The notes under the pieces were generated by a model, which did no database searches, was not told where the DNA came from, and worked only from the letters and a program-made list of their open reading frames with translations. A stretch of 64,000 nucleotides of DNA from M3007 sp964484205 (GTDB taxonomy: Bacteria; Bacteroidota; Bacteroidia; Chitinophagales; Saprospiraceae). Location: positions 62,001 through 126,000 of the forward strand of contig CAZAEZ010000002.1 of the NCBI GenBank assembly GCA_964484205.1, in the 5' to 3' direction. Position 1 is the stretch's first letter. Every line of letters starts with the position of its first letter. The translations under genes and the position numbers were made by a program. Of this stretch, positions 7,910-18,582 are shown in pieces.

Positions 7910-7979
7910 AAAAGTCAAAAGTCAAAAGTCAAAAGTCAAAAGTCCAAAGTCAAAAGTCAAAAGTCCAAAGTCAAAAGTC
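7910..7979. repeat. Ten tandem heptamers, AAAAGTC type
   Basis: Ten contiguous 7-mers run from 7910 to 7979: eight are AAAAGTC and two, the sixth and ninth, are CAAAGTC. The tract lies between the divergent fabG and MFS genes, where it could affect promoter spacing of either. A short octamer repeat GAGTGAAT (7891-7906) precedes it. The remainder of 7885-8060 holds a weak TACACCTTTG box near 8031-8040 that might serve the MFS gene. Confidence 0.9.
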
Positions 7980-8060
7980 AAAGCCCGTCCGGGCCAAAGG
8001 TCGTAAAACGCGGCCTTTTCGCACAATCTTTACACCTTTGCGCCTCCTTGTTCCGCAAAA

Positions 8061-9338
8061 ATGAAACCTGACACGCCCACACCTGCCTCCCGCCCCGATG
8101 CTTACGCCGCCTTGCGGGTACCCGATTTCCGCCGCTACACCGCCATGCGGCTTTCGACCACACTGGCCATCCAGATCATGTCGGTGTCGGTGGGCTACTA
8201 CGTGTACGACCTCACCGGCGACCCGCTGATGCTGGGCCTGATCGGCCTGACGGAAGCTTTGCCGGCCATCGCGATCAGCCTGTGGGCGGGCCACCTGGCC
8301 GACAAGTACAACCGCCGAAACATCCTGGTTGCCTGTCTGAGCCTGATGGTGTTGTGCACAACGGCGCTGGTGCTCATGGCCTGGCAGGAGGCGGCCTTGC
8401 CCAAGGGCTTTTTGCTGGGCGGGATTTTTACCATAATCTTTCTGACGGGTATCTCACGCGGTTTTTTCAGTCCGACCAATTTTGCTTTTCTTCCTCAATT
8501 GGTCGACAAAAAAACACTGCCCAACGCCATCACCTGGAACAGCAGTACCTGGCAGGTGGCCAGCATTACGGGCCTGGGCCTGGGCGGGTTGCTCTACGGC
8601 TTTGCGGGTGTTACCTGGGCGTTTGGAACTATGGCGTTTCTGACGGTGTTGGCGCTCGTTTTTTTACTGAAAATCCAGCCGCGACCCGCGCCCGAAGTGG
8701 ACCGGCGGACGCCGGCGTTGACGCGCATCCGCGAGGGGCTTCGTTTTGTGTATAAAAATCAGATCATACTGGGGGCGATCGCGCTGGATCTGTTCGCCGT
8801 GTTGTTTGGCGGAGCGGTGGCGCTGCTGCCGGTTTATGCCAAGGATATTCTGGAGGTGGGGCCGCAGGGGCTGGGTATTTTGCGGGCCGCCATGTCGCTG
8901 GGCGCTATCGGTACGGCGGTGTACCTGGCACACCGGCCAATGGGCCGCCAGGCCGGAGCGATCATGCTGGGTTGTGTGGCCGGATTTGGCCTGTGCATCA
9001 TCGGGTTTGGCCTGTCAAAGGTGTTTTGGTTGTCGTTTTGGCTGCTGTTTTTAGCCGGTGTGTTCGACGAGGTGAGCGTGTTTGTGCGGGCTTCACTCAT
9101 TCAGCATTTGACGCCGGATCATTTGAAAGGGCGGGTATCCTCGGTCAATTCCATTTTTATTACCTCGTCCAATGAAATCGGCGCGTTCGAAAGCGGCCTG
9201 ACGGCCAAACTGATGGGTACCGTGCCGGCAGTGGTGTTCGGCGGTGTGATGACCATTGTGGTGGTGGGAATAACCTGGTGGAAAGCGCCCCGCTTGCGGG
9301 ATCTGGACTACGACGCCGTGATGCGCGCGGAGGTGTGA
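8061..9338 (+). CDS. MFS transporter, EntS-like (MFS_3 family)
   Basis: The 425-residue product has about twelve hydrophobic segments. The loop motif GHLADKYNRRNILV after the second helix is the MFS signature, and the N-terminal ALRVPDFRRYTAMRLSTTLA is typical of the EntS/MFS_3 group of drug and siderophore exporters. WNSSTWQVASITGLGLGGLLYG in the middle and GRVSSVNSIFITSSNEIGAF near the end are also characteristic. It is expected in the inner membrane as a proton-driven exporter. No siderophore or resistance gene is adjacent, so the substrate is unknown. The spacer 9339-9564 carries no convincing gene. Confidence 0.9.
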   Translation: MKPDTPTPASRPDAYAALRVPDFRRYTAMRLSTTLAIQIMSVSVGYYVYDLTGDPLMLGLIGLTEALPAIAISLWAGHLADKYNRRNILVACLSLMVLCTTALVLMAWQEAALPKGFLLGGIFTIIFLTGISRGFFSPTNFAFLPQLVDKKTLPNAITWNSSTWQVASITGLGLGGLLYGFAGVTWAFGTMAFLTVLALVFLLKIQPRPAPEVDRRTPALTRIREGLRFVYKNQIILGAIALDLFAVLFGGAVALLPVYAKDILEVGPQGLGILRAAMSLGAIGTAVYLAHRPMGRQAGAIMLGCVAGFGLCIIGFGLSKVFWLSFWLLFLAGVFDEVSVFVRASLIQHLTPDHLKGRVSSVNSIFITSSNEIGAFESGLTAKLMGTVPAVVFGGVMTIVVVGITWWKAPRLRDLDYDAVMRAEV

Positions 9339-9564
9339 GGAGGCATGGATGACCCGGGCAGAGTGCGATGTCCCAGAATACGCTCGTACTTACCGATCAT
9401 TTATTAAAACTTCCAACCAACCTGCAGGTAATCCGGAGGCAGATAAAAGCGGCGCCGGAATGCGTATCTCACTGGCCATTCTTTCCCAAAAACAAATTAA
9501 TACAAAGAAGTCCCTCAAAATTCAGATTTTTGTAATCCATAGTTAATCCGCTCAAGTCTCGTTC

Positions 9565-12500
9565 ATGAAAAGTCCGCTACCCTGCGCCCCTGCGCTCCGC
9601 GTGTTTTTATTCCCCTTCCTCTCCTTGTTTTTTACCCCCTTGCACAGCCAGGACGTCATCCTTCAGGGCTTCTACTGGAATACCCACCCGGGCGATGTGA
9701 CCAACACGACCACCGGCGGCCTCTGGTGGGATACCATCGGCAATACCGCACCGCAAATAGCCGCCGCCGGTTTTCAAACCGTGTGGACGCCCCCGCCGAC
9801 CAAGGGTTTTGCCGGTGTGTGGGACATGGGCTATGGCACCTACGATTATTTCGATCTGGGCGAGTTCGACAGTAAATTTTCCACGCGCACCCGCCACGGC
9901 AGCCGCAGCCAACTGGACGCAATGCTCAACGCCTTGCACAGCAACGGCCTCAAGGCCATGTGCGACGTGGTGCTCAACCACCGCGGCGGCGCCGATGCCC
10001 AGGCCATGTACCAGGTGGGCGGCGGCACGGGCTACAACGTGTTCGCACCACCCAGTACCCGCATCCCCAGCGGTCCGGCGCATGTGCATCCGAATACGTT
10101 CCACCCCGACAATAACCCGGATTACCACAATGCCATTTTTTTCGAAGACCTCTGCTATTTCAACGAAAACGACGCCAACCCGCCCACCAACCCCGACGGC
10201 TCGGCGGGCGCCTGGCATTTCGGCGCGCCTACGCTCATGGGCTCCATGGGCGACTCGCTCATCATGTGGGGCCGCTGGCTGCACAATGACGTGGGGTTCG
10301 ACGAATTCCGGCTCGACGCGGTGAAGCACATCGACCCCTGGTTTACCAAAAAATTTCTGATCGAATCGGTCAACGGGGCACAACCCTTTGCCGTCGGCGA
10401 ATCGTTCGATTACACCCCGCTCAACCTGGGCAACTACTGGAACGAGGTGCAAAAACCCGATAACAGCGGCGGCGTGAAAAACGCCAAAATTTCCCTGTTC
10501 GACTTTCCCTTGCGCGCCTCCCTGAAGGCGGTGCTGAACAATACTTCCGGCACGACCGATTTGTACAATACCCTCGGTAATGCCGGCCTGGTGTGGGGCT
10601 CGGCGTCCTGGATGGCGCCCGACCCGCCGCCCATGGGCGGCTTCGACGTAGTCACCTGGCTCGAAAGCCACGATACCGACCGCCAGGGTTACATCGGCGC
10701 GGCATCGAACACCTGCCCGATCCCCGCAGGCGCGGCTTGTCTGGAACTGCACACCGAAATGGATCACGATCCCATCGTTTCCGACAAGGAAGATATGGGC
10801 TACCCCTTCCTGCTGGCTTCGGAAGGGCGCCCGGTGGTATTCTGGAAAGACTGGTTCTGGTACGGCATGGCCGACGACGTCACCTGGCAGATCGCCCTGC
10901 GCGCCGCTACCGCCACCGGCAGCTCCGATCATATTCAGAATATGGGTGGCGACTGGAACCTCGGCGCACCCTTCACCCCCGATAACCATGGCGGCAACAT
11001 GTTTGCCATGCGCCGCAACGGCCTCACTGGCGGGGTGAGCGACGGCATGGTGCTCGGCCTGAACGACGATCCCAACACCGAACATGCCGTGTGGGTCAAC
11101 ACACCGTTTACCAACAAAATTCTGAAAGATTACTCCGACAGTTACCTGTTCCAGGCTACCGAAGCGTTCGGCGATAGCCGCGCTCTCGTTAAAGCGCAAC
11201 CGCGCGACTATTCCTGGTGGGCGCCCACGGGCCTGTACCCCCGTCCGCCGGGTGTGCCCGCCGGTCATTTCAGCATGAACGCCCCTCCGGGCGGCTACCC
11301 GCACTTTGTCGCCATTTGCGTCGCCGACGCGGCAAACCTCATCGTCAACGGCGCGCCGATCGCTGCCGGCGACGAGCTGGCGGTGAAAAACGCCGGCGGC
11401 CAGGTGGTGGGCATCGGCCGCATCGGGCAGGGCTTCCGCTGGGACGGTGTGCACGACATGATCATTGAAGTGCTGGGCGGCGCCAGTGCCGCTGCCGGTA
11501 TGGTCGACGGCGAAGTTTTTCGCCTGTTTGTGTACGACGCCAGCGCTGCAACGGAACTGGAGATCGCGACGGTGCAGTTTGCCGCCTCCGGCGAAAATTT
11601 CAACTTCTCGCCCAGCCGCCCCAATTCACCCAACCGGAACGGCAACTTTTCCACGTTCGCACTGCTGACCACCGGCGAGGGTGAATTTGCCTACAATTCG
11701 GGGTTTAAAATTTCCCGCATCCTGGCTTTCAATTCGCAGGTGGTGGTCAACCAGCCCTTTTGTGCCGGCGACAATGCCGCCGCAAGCGCCTACGGCGACG
11801 GCTGGCAAAATGGCGACAACGGCGGAACCGGCTTCAGCGCCTGGACGCTCAGCAACAGCGGCAGCGCCGGATTTTTTATCAGCGCATCCAATTTTAACGG
11901 CAACGGCGACAACAATGCCGACGGCGATATCAACACCTCCGGCATTGCCTGGGGTACTTACGCCAACGGCGGCGGCACCGCCAATGCAGTACGCAATTTT
12001 GTGACCGACCTGACGCCGGGCTCGGAATTTACCCTGGCTATGGACAACGGCTACCTGGACAACGGCGCCTCCGTCGGGTTTGGCCTGCAAAACAGCACCG
12101 GCAATAACCTGCTCGAGTTTTATTACCGTGGCGGCGATGCCGTGGATTCTTACAAACGCAACGATGCCGGCGGCGAGCAAAATATCGGCCTGGGCTTTAC
12201 CGATGAAGGCCTGAGCCTGAGTTTTAGCCTGCTCACCGCCACCACCTACGAAATGACCGTCACCCCGCTGGGCGGCGGCGCGCCGGTCACTTTTTCCGGC
12301 GCCCTTTCAAATCCTGCCGGCGGGCAAAGCATCAACCGGGTACGCTTGTTCAATTTTAATTCCGGAAACGGCGGCCTCCACGATGCTTTTTTTAACAGCC
12401 TGGGTGTTTGTTTTGCGCCTACACTCGTCATCAACGAAGTGGATTATGACCAGGTGGGGACGGACATGGCTGAATTTATCGAATTGAAAAATGTGGGCAG

Positions 12501-15144
12501 CACAACGGTCAACCTCGACTCCTACACGCTCGAACTGGTCAATGGCGGCGATAACACGGTTTACCAAACGGTAGACCTCCCGAATATCAATCTGGCGCCG
12601 GGCGATTATTTTGTGATTTGTGGAAATGGTTCGACGGTGCCGAATTGCGATTTCCCTTTTCCAGGCGCGCTCTCGAATCGAATTCAAAACGGTGCGCCCG
12701 ATGCCGTACGGCTGCTGCTCAACAACGCCTTACAGGTGGATGCGCTCAGTTACGAAGGTACCGTTACGGGTGCCGCGGAAGGTACGGGTACCGCTTCGAG
12801 CGACAGCGACGGTACCCACGGCGTCGGCCTTTCCCGCCTGCCCAACGGCAATGATACCAACGACAACAACAGCGATTTCGGCCTGACCTGCATTACACCC
12901 GGCACGGCCAATACCGGCAATGCCAACAGCGACGGCGATACCTACCCCGACCAGTGCGACAATTGCCCGCTGGATACCAACGAAAACCAGGCCGACACCG
13001 ACGAAGATGGGGTAGGGGATGCCTGCGACGATTGTCCGCTGGCTGTGGACGGCCTGGCCAACTTTAATGCCGGTACCTGCAAATGCGAGCCGGGCTATTT
13101 TCAGGTAACTGAGATCCGCAACAGCGAAACGGTCATCATCGGTTGTCAGCCTTGTCCGCCAGGTTCGTATTGCCCGGATGGTTTGGCGGCGGTGCCTTGT
13201 CCTGCGGGAAGGTTCAGCAATGTGACCGGCTCGGTCTCCTGTATTCCCTGTGCTGCGGGCAGTTTTAATGCCACCACCGGCGCTACGGTGTGTACGAAGT
13301 GCCCGGCGGGTGAATTCAGCGCGGCAACAGGATCGACGGTGTGCGAAGATTGTCCGGCAGGTGCGTTCAGCGCCACCACCGGGGCTACGGCATGCACGTT
13401 ATGCGCGGCGGGTTATTACAATTCGACTCCGGGCGCTACGGCTTGTCAGGCTTGCGATGCGGGTTATTTCAGCGATGTTGAAGGCGCGACGGCCTGCCAG
13501 GCCTGCGCGGCGGGGTATTTCAGTGCCGACCAGGGTGCAGTAGCCTGCACCGCCTGTGCGGTCAATACCTACAGCAATACCACCGCTTCCACCGCCTGCC
13601 TTTCCTGCGGCAGCGGATTTTACAGTCCCCCGGCATCTACGGCCTGCAGCATGTGCGCGGTGAGTTTCACGGCCACACCTTCGGCGGAATCCTGCGCGGG
13701 TTATATGGACGGGCAGATTGCCATAAGCAATGTAACGGGTGGTACGGCGCCTTTCCTGTACTCGATCGACAACGGTGCGAACTACGCTGCGACGGCCACG
13801 TTTACCGGTTTGTCTGCCGGATTTTACCTGGTGCGGGTGCTGGACGATTACGGTTGCGAGAGCGACGCCCAGCAGGTGGAGGTGGTTGCCAATGTTTGTC
13901 CGCTGACGTTTAGCGGCAAGATCATTTGGGAGCACGATGATGCCTCCGGGGTGAAAGACGCCACCGTAGCCTTGAGTGGCGCCGGTACGGGTAGCGGGCA
14001 AACCGACATCAATGGCGATTACACGATCAGCATCCCGCTGGTCAGTGGAAATTATACCCTGAAACCCTTAAAAAATATAAACAAAACCAACGGCTTGTCC
14101 GTCGTGGATGCCCTGGCTGTTCAGCAACACCTGACCGGGAATGTGCCCATCGTCGATCCGTACAAAATGGTAGCGGGCGATGTGGACAAAAGCAATTACC
14201 TCAGCACGTTCGATGCCCTGCTCATCAAACAGGTGCTGCTGAACAATCCGCTGGCGCATACTATTTTCAATACGTCCTGGCGCTTCGTTCCGGGCAGTAT
14301 TTCCCTGGGCATGCCGCCCTGGGGTTTTCCCGAACAGATCGATCTGTTGGCTGTGAACGGCGACCAGAGCGGCCTGGATTTTACCGGCATCAAACTCGGC
14401 GACCTGACGGCCGGCTACGCTGATCCGGCCAATTTCGGCGGTAGCAAGCCCCTGCGCTGGCGGATCGCCGACCAACTGCTGGACCAAACCGGTCCGCTGG
14501 CGCTGACGGTTGCCGCGGCTGCGTTCGACGACCTGGCCGCCCTGCAATGCGCTTTCCGCTTCGATCCGGCGCAGCTGACCCTCGACAGTATCGAACTGTT
14601 GCAAGGTTTGCCGCTGGGGCCGGGCGATGTTGGCTTGTTTGACAAAAACAAGGGGGAGGTCCGCCTGGTTTGGTCCAACGGCAGCAAGGGCTTCGACCTG
14701 GAAGCGGGTGCTTCGGTGTTTCGCCTGCATTTCCAGGTGCTGCAAACCGGCGGCCGCCTGCGGGAAGCCTTGGGCCTCGGTCCTGCCATCCTGCCCGGTT
14801 TTGCCTACACCAGCACGCAGACGGAAAGCGCCGTGGAGCTGGATTTTGTAAACGTCACGGCTACCGGCGCGCCGGTTTCGCCGGCAGGTTTGCAGTTGTT
14901 CCAGAACCGGCCGAATCCCTTTCACGAGTCTACGACGGTCAGTTTCCTGTTGCCGGAAGGCTGTACGGCGCAGTTGCGGGTGCTGGATGTCGGCGGGCCG
15001 GAGTTGCTGCGTTTGGACGGCGAATATCCGGCAGGGTTGAATGCGGTGGAACTGCATGTGCCCGGTGCCGGCGGGGTGCTGTACTACGAGTTGGTGACGC
15101 CGTTTGGGAAGTTGGTGCGGAAGATGGTGGGGCTGGGGCTGTAA
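9565..15144 (+). CDS. Secreted multidomain alpha-amylase with T9SS sorting domain
   Basis: This 1859-residue secreted protein starts with a signal peptide (FLSLFFTPLHSQD). A GH13 alpha-amylase barrel spans about residues 28-480, with DVVLNHR, nucleophile Asp251 (FRLDAVKH), acid/base Glu279 (AVGESFD) and transition-state Asp370 (LESHDTD), so it should hydrolyse starch-type glucans. Then follow an uncharacterised beta region, a lamin-tail domain (about 950-1075), calcium-binding thrombospondin-3-like repeats (about 1120-1160), roughly ten Cys-rich ephrin-receptor-like repeats of the CxxCxAGxFS type (about 1172-1375), an SprB-like repeat (1380-1445), a dockerin-like calcium motif pair (about 1508-1562, with DVDKSNYLSTFDALL), a cohesin-like domain (about 1630-1750) and a C-terminal T9SS type A sorting domain (QNRPNPFHESTTVSFLLPEG). 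It is likely exported through SprA, encoded downstream. Confidence 0.9.
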   Translation: MKSPLPCAPALRVFLFPFLSLFFTPLHSQDVILQGFYWNTHPGDVTNTTTGGLWWDTIGNTAPQIAAAGFQTVWTPPPTKGFAGVWDMGYGTYDYFDLGEFDSKFSTRTRHGSRSQLDAMLNALHSNGLKAMCDVVLNHRGGADAQAMYQVGGGTGYNVFAPPSTRIPSGPAHVHPNTFHPDNNPDYHNAIFFEDLCYFNENDANPPTNPDGSAGAWHFGAPTLMGSMGDSLIMWGRWLHNDVGFDEFRLDAVKHIDPWFTKKFLIESVNGAQPFAVGESFDYTPLNLGNYWNEVQKPDNSGGVKNAKISLFDFPLRASLKAVLNNTSGTTDLYNTLGNAGLVWGSASWMAPDPPPMGGFDVVTWLESHDTDRQGYIGAASNTCPIPAGAACLELHTEMDHDPIVSDKEDMGYPFLLASEGRPVVFWKDWFWYGMADDVTWQIALRAATATGSSDHIQNMGGDWNLGAPFTPDNHGGNMFAMRRNGLTGGVSDGMVLGLNDDPNTEHAVWVNTPFTNKILKDYSDSYLFQATEAFGDSRALVKAQPRDYSWWAPTGLYPRPPGVPAGHFSMNAPPGGYPHFVAICVADAANLIVNGAPIAAGDELAVKNAGGQVVGIGRIGQGFRWDGVHDMIIEVLGGASAAAGMVDGEVFRLFVYDASAATELEIATVQFAASGENFNFSPSRPNSPNRNGNFSTFALLTTGEGEFAYNSGFKISRILAFNSQVVVNQPFCAGDNAAASAYGDGWQNGDNGGTGFSAWTLSNSGSAGFFISASNFNGNGDNNADGDINTSGIAWGTYANGGGTANAVRNFVTDLTPGSEFTLAMDNGYLDNGASVGFGLQNSTGNNLLEFYYRGGDAVDSYKRNDAGGEQNIGLGFTDEGLSLSFSLLTATTYEMTVTPLGGGAPVTFSGALSNPAGGQSINRVRLFNFNSGNGGLHDAFFNSLGVCFAPTLVINEVDYDQVGTDMAEFIELKNVGSTTVNLDSYTLELVNGGDNTVYQTVDLPNINLAPGDYFVICGNGSTVPNCDFPFPGALSNRIQNGAPDAVRLLLNNALQVDALSYEGTVTGAAEGTGTASSDSDGTHGVGLSRLPNGNDTNDNNSDFGLTCITPGTANTGNANSDGDTYPDQCDNCPLDTNENQADTDEDGVGDACDDCPLAVDGLANFNAGTCKCEPGYFQVTEIRNSETVIIGCQPCPPGSYCPDGLAAVPCPAGRFSNVTGSVSCIPCAAGSFNATTGATVCTKCPAGEFSAATGSTVCEDCPAGAFSATTGATACTLCAAGYYNSTPGATACQACDAGYFSDVEGATACQACAAGYFSADQGAVACTACAVNTYSNTTASTACLSCGSGFYSPPASTACSMCAVSFTATPSAESCAGYMDGQIAISNVTGGTAPFLYSIDNGANYAATATFTGLSAGFYLVRVLDDYGCESDAQQVEVVANVCPLTFSGKIIWEHDDASGVKDATVALSGAGTGSGQTDINGDYTISIPLVSGNYTLKPLKNINKTNGLSVVDALAVQQHLTGNVPIVDPYKMVAGDVDKSNYLSTFDALLIKQVLLNNPLAHTIFNTSWRFVPGSISLGMPPWGFPEQIDLLAVNGDQSGLDFTGIKLGDLTAGYADPANFGGSKPLRWRIADQLLDQTGPLALTVAAAAFDDLAALQCAFRFDPAQLTLDSIELLQGLPLGPGDVGLFDKNKGEVRLVWSNGSKGFDLEAGASVFRLHFQVLQTGGRLREALGLGPAILPGFAYTSTQTESAVELDFVNVTATGAPVSPAGLQLFQNRPNPFHESTTVSFLLPEGCTAQLRVLDVGGPELLRLDGEYPAGLNAVELHVPGAGGVLYYELVTPFGKLVRKMVGLGL

Positions 15145-15336
15145 GGCACTTTTGGGTTGCCAATTGTTAGGGCGTTTCCGGGAACCCTGGAGGGTTGTTT
15201 CAATAATCTTGTCACAGAACTTAATTCGCTTTATTTGGCAATTTAACCGACTGCTCTTGACTACCGGTGCATTGCGATGGATATTTACGGTTAATTCAAT
15301 TATTCCTGATTCCGCAATTGCCAACCGTACTTACCT

Positions 15337-18300
15337 ATGTTCCGCTTCTTCCGCTTTTTTCTTGCTTTTTATCTGTTATTAACCAACCTGCTGTTGTTTG
15401 CCCAAAACTTCTGGGAACCGCTGAGTCAGATTTCAGGCGTTAGTGCCAATCAGATTGCCATCGCAACAAACGGCGATGTGTATATGACGTCTGGAACAAC
15501 ACTTTACCGCTCCGAGGATAAGGGAGATACTTGGACATCAGTGTTAACCAATTCGAATGGCATCGAGGACTTGAAGGCAGGACCATTTGATAATAATGTT
15601 TATTATAAATCCAATGCTGTGCTTTACCGGTATATTCCGCAGTTCGGGGCATTTTCTATAAAATCCTCCACTTTCTATTTTGACATTGCTCCAAATGGAG
15701 ATATTTATACTTACTCCGGTGGTGGGGTAGTGGCGCGACGCAATAGTGTTACCGGAGAATGGGCAAATCTGTTTAGCCAGTCTGATGACCCGTACGGGTT
15801 AGCTGTTTTTGGAAACAACCGGAATTTTTATTGGACTGACGACTTGGGTATGTATCGCTTTTCTGATGACGGAAGCAGTCGCAAATTGGTACTTTCTGGT
15901 CCCAAAAGCAAAGATCATACCTTGGCGGAAAGTGCCGATCAACGGCTTTGGTTTACGACAGGGGGCGGGCTGCGTGTTTCAATTAACAACGGCGATAACT
16001 GGACACCCTACAACAACAGCGCATTTCAGGGCGTGCTGGTGTACGGGATTTATAATTCTCCGGGCGGGGAGCAATTGTATGCAGTGAGTTCAAAGGGCTT
16101 GTGGCGTTCGGAAGACAACGGTGGTTCTTGGGTGCTGTTGTTTCCTTTTCCCCTATTCAATTCTCAGTGGTATCATGGCTTGTCGGGCCTTGAGTTCGGC
16201 AACGACAGCCTGATGTTCATCTTCGACGGCATATGTGATAAGCAATTTTTCCTGCGTTCGCTCGACGATGGACAAAGCTGGGAAGCACTCGACGACCGGT
16301 TTACTGCTGCCAAAAGCGTCAAAGTGGAAAAAGACGAGCTGGGAAATTTGTATGCCCTTTCCTGCGGCGGCCGGTTGAGCAAATCGGCTGATGAAGGCTT
16401 TTCCTGGGAATTATTGCCGATTACAGACCCGTTTTCAGACATCGAAGATATTCACGGCTCGCCCAACGGCTATGTATATGCCGTGGACGATAGTGTGGTG
16501 TATCGCACCAATGATGCCGGATTAAATTGGGCCTCCTTCCTTTCACCCATCTTTGCCCCGGCCCCTGTTCCGGAACGCTACCTGTTGCAGAGCAGCAACG
16601 ATGGTAAGTTGTTTTGTTATAACCAGTTAGAAAACTACCGGGTGTATTGTTCCCTGGATAGCGGCGCCAGCTGGCTGGGTACAAATGGCAATGCCTTTGT
16701 CCGGCATTGGCTGCACCAGCACCCGGATGGTACCTTGTTTCTGAATACCTATAACAATTCCAATGTCAGCATTTCCAGTTCAATTGATGGGTTGGATTGG
16801 ACGCCAATGGTCTTTAGCAGCGCATTTACGCGCCCACAGATCGTCCGGATACTCCCGGACGGCACGATATATTTCACGGCGAAAAATTCAGCCGGCTATC
16901 AATTATACCGCACCGATACGAAGTTTGCTGACTGGAAAATTACAGGCGGCACAGTTTCCAACAACTATCAGGCCATGGTGATCGACAATAACCACGTCAT
17001 GTACCGAATGGAGAGCAACACGCCTGCGGTACGCCGTAGCCTCAATGACGGCTTTTCTTGGTCCTCCAGTCTGGTTAATACGGGACTTGGAAATGCCCCC
17101 GGATCGGATTACTACCCGACGCTTTTTCTTACCCCCGACCAGTATCTCTATTTCTGTTCTACTGCTCCGCTGCCTGTTTTCCGGACAACGGCGCCGGTTG
17201 CTGACTATGAAAACCTGTCGGGCTCGATTCATCGGGATACGAACCCGGATTGTTTGCCGGAGCCCGGCGAGCGCCGTCTAAAAAATTGGATTGTAAGGGC
17301 CGAACAAGGCGCCCAGGTTTATTACAGCTCGGTGTACCCGGATTACCGGTACCATATTAACGTGCCTGCGCCCGGGCAATACAGTGTTTCAGCCTTGCCG
17401 CCCCATGCTATGTGGTCAGTATGCGCCGATCCGCTTGCGACAGATCTGATCAACACCGCCGACCGGGATACCCTTGACTTTGCCGCTGATGCAGTGTTGG
17501 ATTGCCCATACCTGGAAATCCGGGTGGGCACGCCGGTACTGCGGCGTTGTTTTGACAACCGCTGTACGGTGCAATTTTGCAACCGCGGTACGGCCGATGC
17601 TCCGGCTGGTATGATTCGCGTTGTGCTCGATTCGTTGGCAACGTACCTGGGCGCTTCAATTCCACTTAACTTTCAAAATGGGAATGAATTATGGTTTGAT
17701 ACCGAAGCATTAGAGGCAGGCGAGTGTGGCACGTTTCAGCTTTACTTTAATCTTTCCTGCGACGCTGTGCTCGGGCAGGGGCATTGCATGGACGCTTCAA
17801 TTTTGCCTGTAGATCCCTGTGTTGCCGGCTACGATACCTTGTATACTTACCGGGAATGTCGGAATAATACAGGCTCCTACGACCCTAACAATATTGTTGC
17901 GTTCATAAATGGAGTACAACGGGATGTCGATAGTATTTACACTTTTGAAGAGGAAATCCTGTACCAAATCAATTTTCAAAATACGGGTACCGATACCGCC
18001 TTCCGGGTTATGCTGGTCGATACCTTGCCTGCATTGGTCATTCCGGAATCAATTGTACCCGGCATTTCAAGCCATCCGTATCAATTTGAACTGAAAACAG
18101 ATATTCGCACGGGTAGGCACTTTGTCCGTTTTTTATTTAACCCCATCCGCTTGCCTGACAGTACCACAAATGAATTGGAATCCCATGGTTTTGTGCAATT
18201 CAACATTCGCCGCCAGGGCGATATCATGCCCGGCATGACAATTGCCAACAAGGCGGCCATATATTTTGATTATAATAGTCCTGTGGTGACGAATACCAAA

Positions 18301-18582
18301 CTCCTGACGCTTACGGACATTTCTAGCACCAGCTATGAAAATGGCGCCGGCGCATCAGATGTGGTTGCGATTTATCCAAACCCGGCCGGTACTCATGCCT
18401 TTTTGAAATCGGAACAACCGATGCAGCGAGTTGCAGTTATAGATGCCTTGGGCCGGCTTATTCGGGAATATCAACCCGTCGAAAACTATTGGGAGTTACC
18501 GGTTGATTTTGCCAGTGGGATTTACTGGATTGTCATTCAAACGGATAGGGCCCGGGTGACAAAACGCTTGGTGGTGAATTAA
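15337..18582 (+). CDS. T9SS-exported BNR-propeller protein with DUF11-like region
   Basis: The 1081-residue product has a signal peptide (LLLTNLLLFAQ) and about twelve Asp-box (BNR) motifs of the type SEDKGDTW, SINNGDNW, SEDNGGSW and SLDDGQSW over residues 25-640, which form sortilin-like propellers. Residues 650-1000 contain the 'conserved repeat' (DUF11-like) architecture that is common on Bacteroidota surface proteins, including SYDPNNIVAFINGV and EILYQINFQNTGTDTAF. The end is a T9SS sorting domain (IYPNPAGTHAFL ... FASGIYWIVIQTD). The start at 15337 gives a plausible signal peptide. The 190-bp spacer to the amylase has no visible feature, so cotranscription is uncertain. Its ligand is unknown. 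Confidence 0.85.
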   Translation: MFRFFRFFLAFYLLLTNLLLFAQNFWEPLSQISGVSANQIAIATNGDVYMTSGTTLYRSEDKGDTWTSVLTNSNGIEDLKAGPFDNNVYYKSNAVLYRYIPQFGAFSIKSSTFYFDIAPNGDIYTYSGGGVVARRNSVTGEWANLFSQSDDPYGLAVFGNNRNFYWTDDLGMYRFSDDGSSRKLVLSGPKSKDHTLAESADQRLWFTTGGGLRVSINNGDNWTPYNNSAFQGVLVYGIYNSPGGEQLYAVSSKGLWRSEDNGGSWVLLFPFPLFNSQWYHGLSGLEFGNDSLMFIFDGICDKQFFLRSLDDGQSWEALDDRFTAAKSVKVEKDELGNLYALSCGGRLSKSADEGFSWELLPITDPFSDIEDIHGSPNGYVYAVDDSVVYRTNDAGLNWASFLSPIFAPAPVPERYLLQSSNDGKLFCYNQLENYRVYCSLDSGASWLGTNGNAFVRHWLHQHPDGTLFLNTYNNSNVSISSSIDGLDWTPMVFSSAFTRPQIVRILPDGTIYFTAKNSAGYQLYRTDTKFADWKITGGTVSNNYQAMVIDNNHVMYRMESNTPAVRRSLNDGFSWSSSLVNTGLGNAPGSDYYPTLFLTPDQYLYFCSTAPLPVFRTTAPVADYENLSGSIHRDTNPDCLPEPGERRLKNWIVRAEQGAQVYYSSVYPDYRYHINVPAPGQYSVSALPPHAMWSVCADPLATDLINTADRDTLDFAADAVLDCPYLEIRVGTPVLRRCFDNRCTVQFCNRGTADAPAGMIRVVLDSLATYLGASIPLNFQNGNELWFDTEALEAGECGTFQLYFNLSCDAVLGQGHCMDASILPVDPCVAGYDTLYTYRECRNNTGSYDPNNIVAFINGVQRDVDSIYTFEEEILYQINFQNTGTDTAFRVMLVDTLPALVIPESIVPGISSHPYQFELKTDIRTGRHFVRFLFNPIRLPDSTTNELESHGFVQFNIRRQGDIMPGMTIANKAAIYFDYNSPVVTNTKLLTLTDISSTSYENGAGASDVVAIYPNPAGTHAFLKSEQPMQRVAVIDALGRLIREYQPVENYWELPVDFASGIYWIVIQTDRARVTKRLVVN

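Noticed and set aside
7910..7979. Heptamer tract considered as a CRISPR array
   Set aside because: The units are contiguous 7-mers without spacers and no cas genes are present; I see no CRISPR array in the window.
9349..9546. 65-codon plus-strand frame before the amylase gene
   Set aside because: It has no start-site signals, low-quality composition and no recognisable motif.
9607..11454. 615-codon minus-strand frame in the amylase gene
   Set aside because: It lies opposite the intact GH13 catalytic domain and its composition is that of an antisense shadow.
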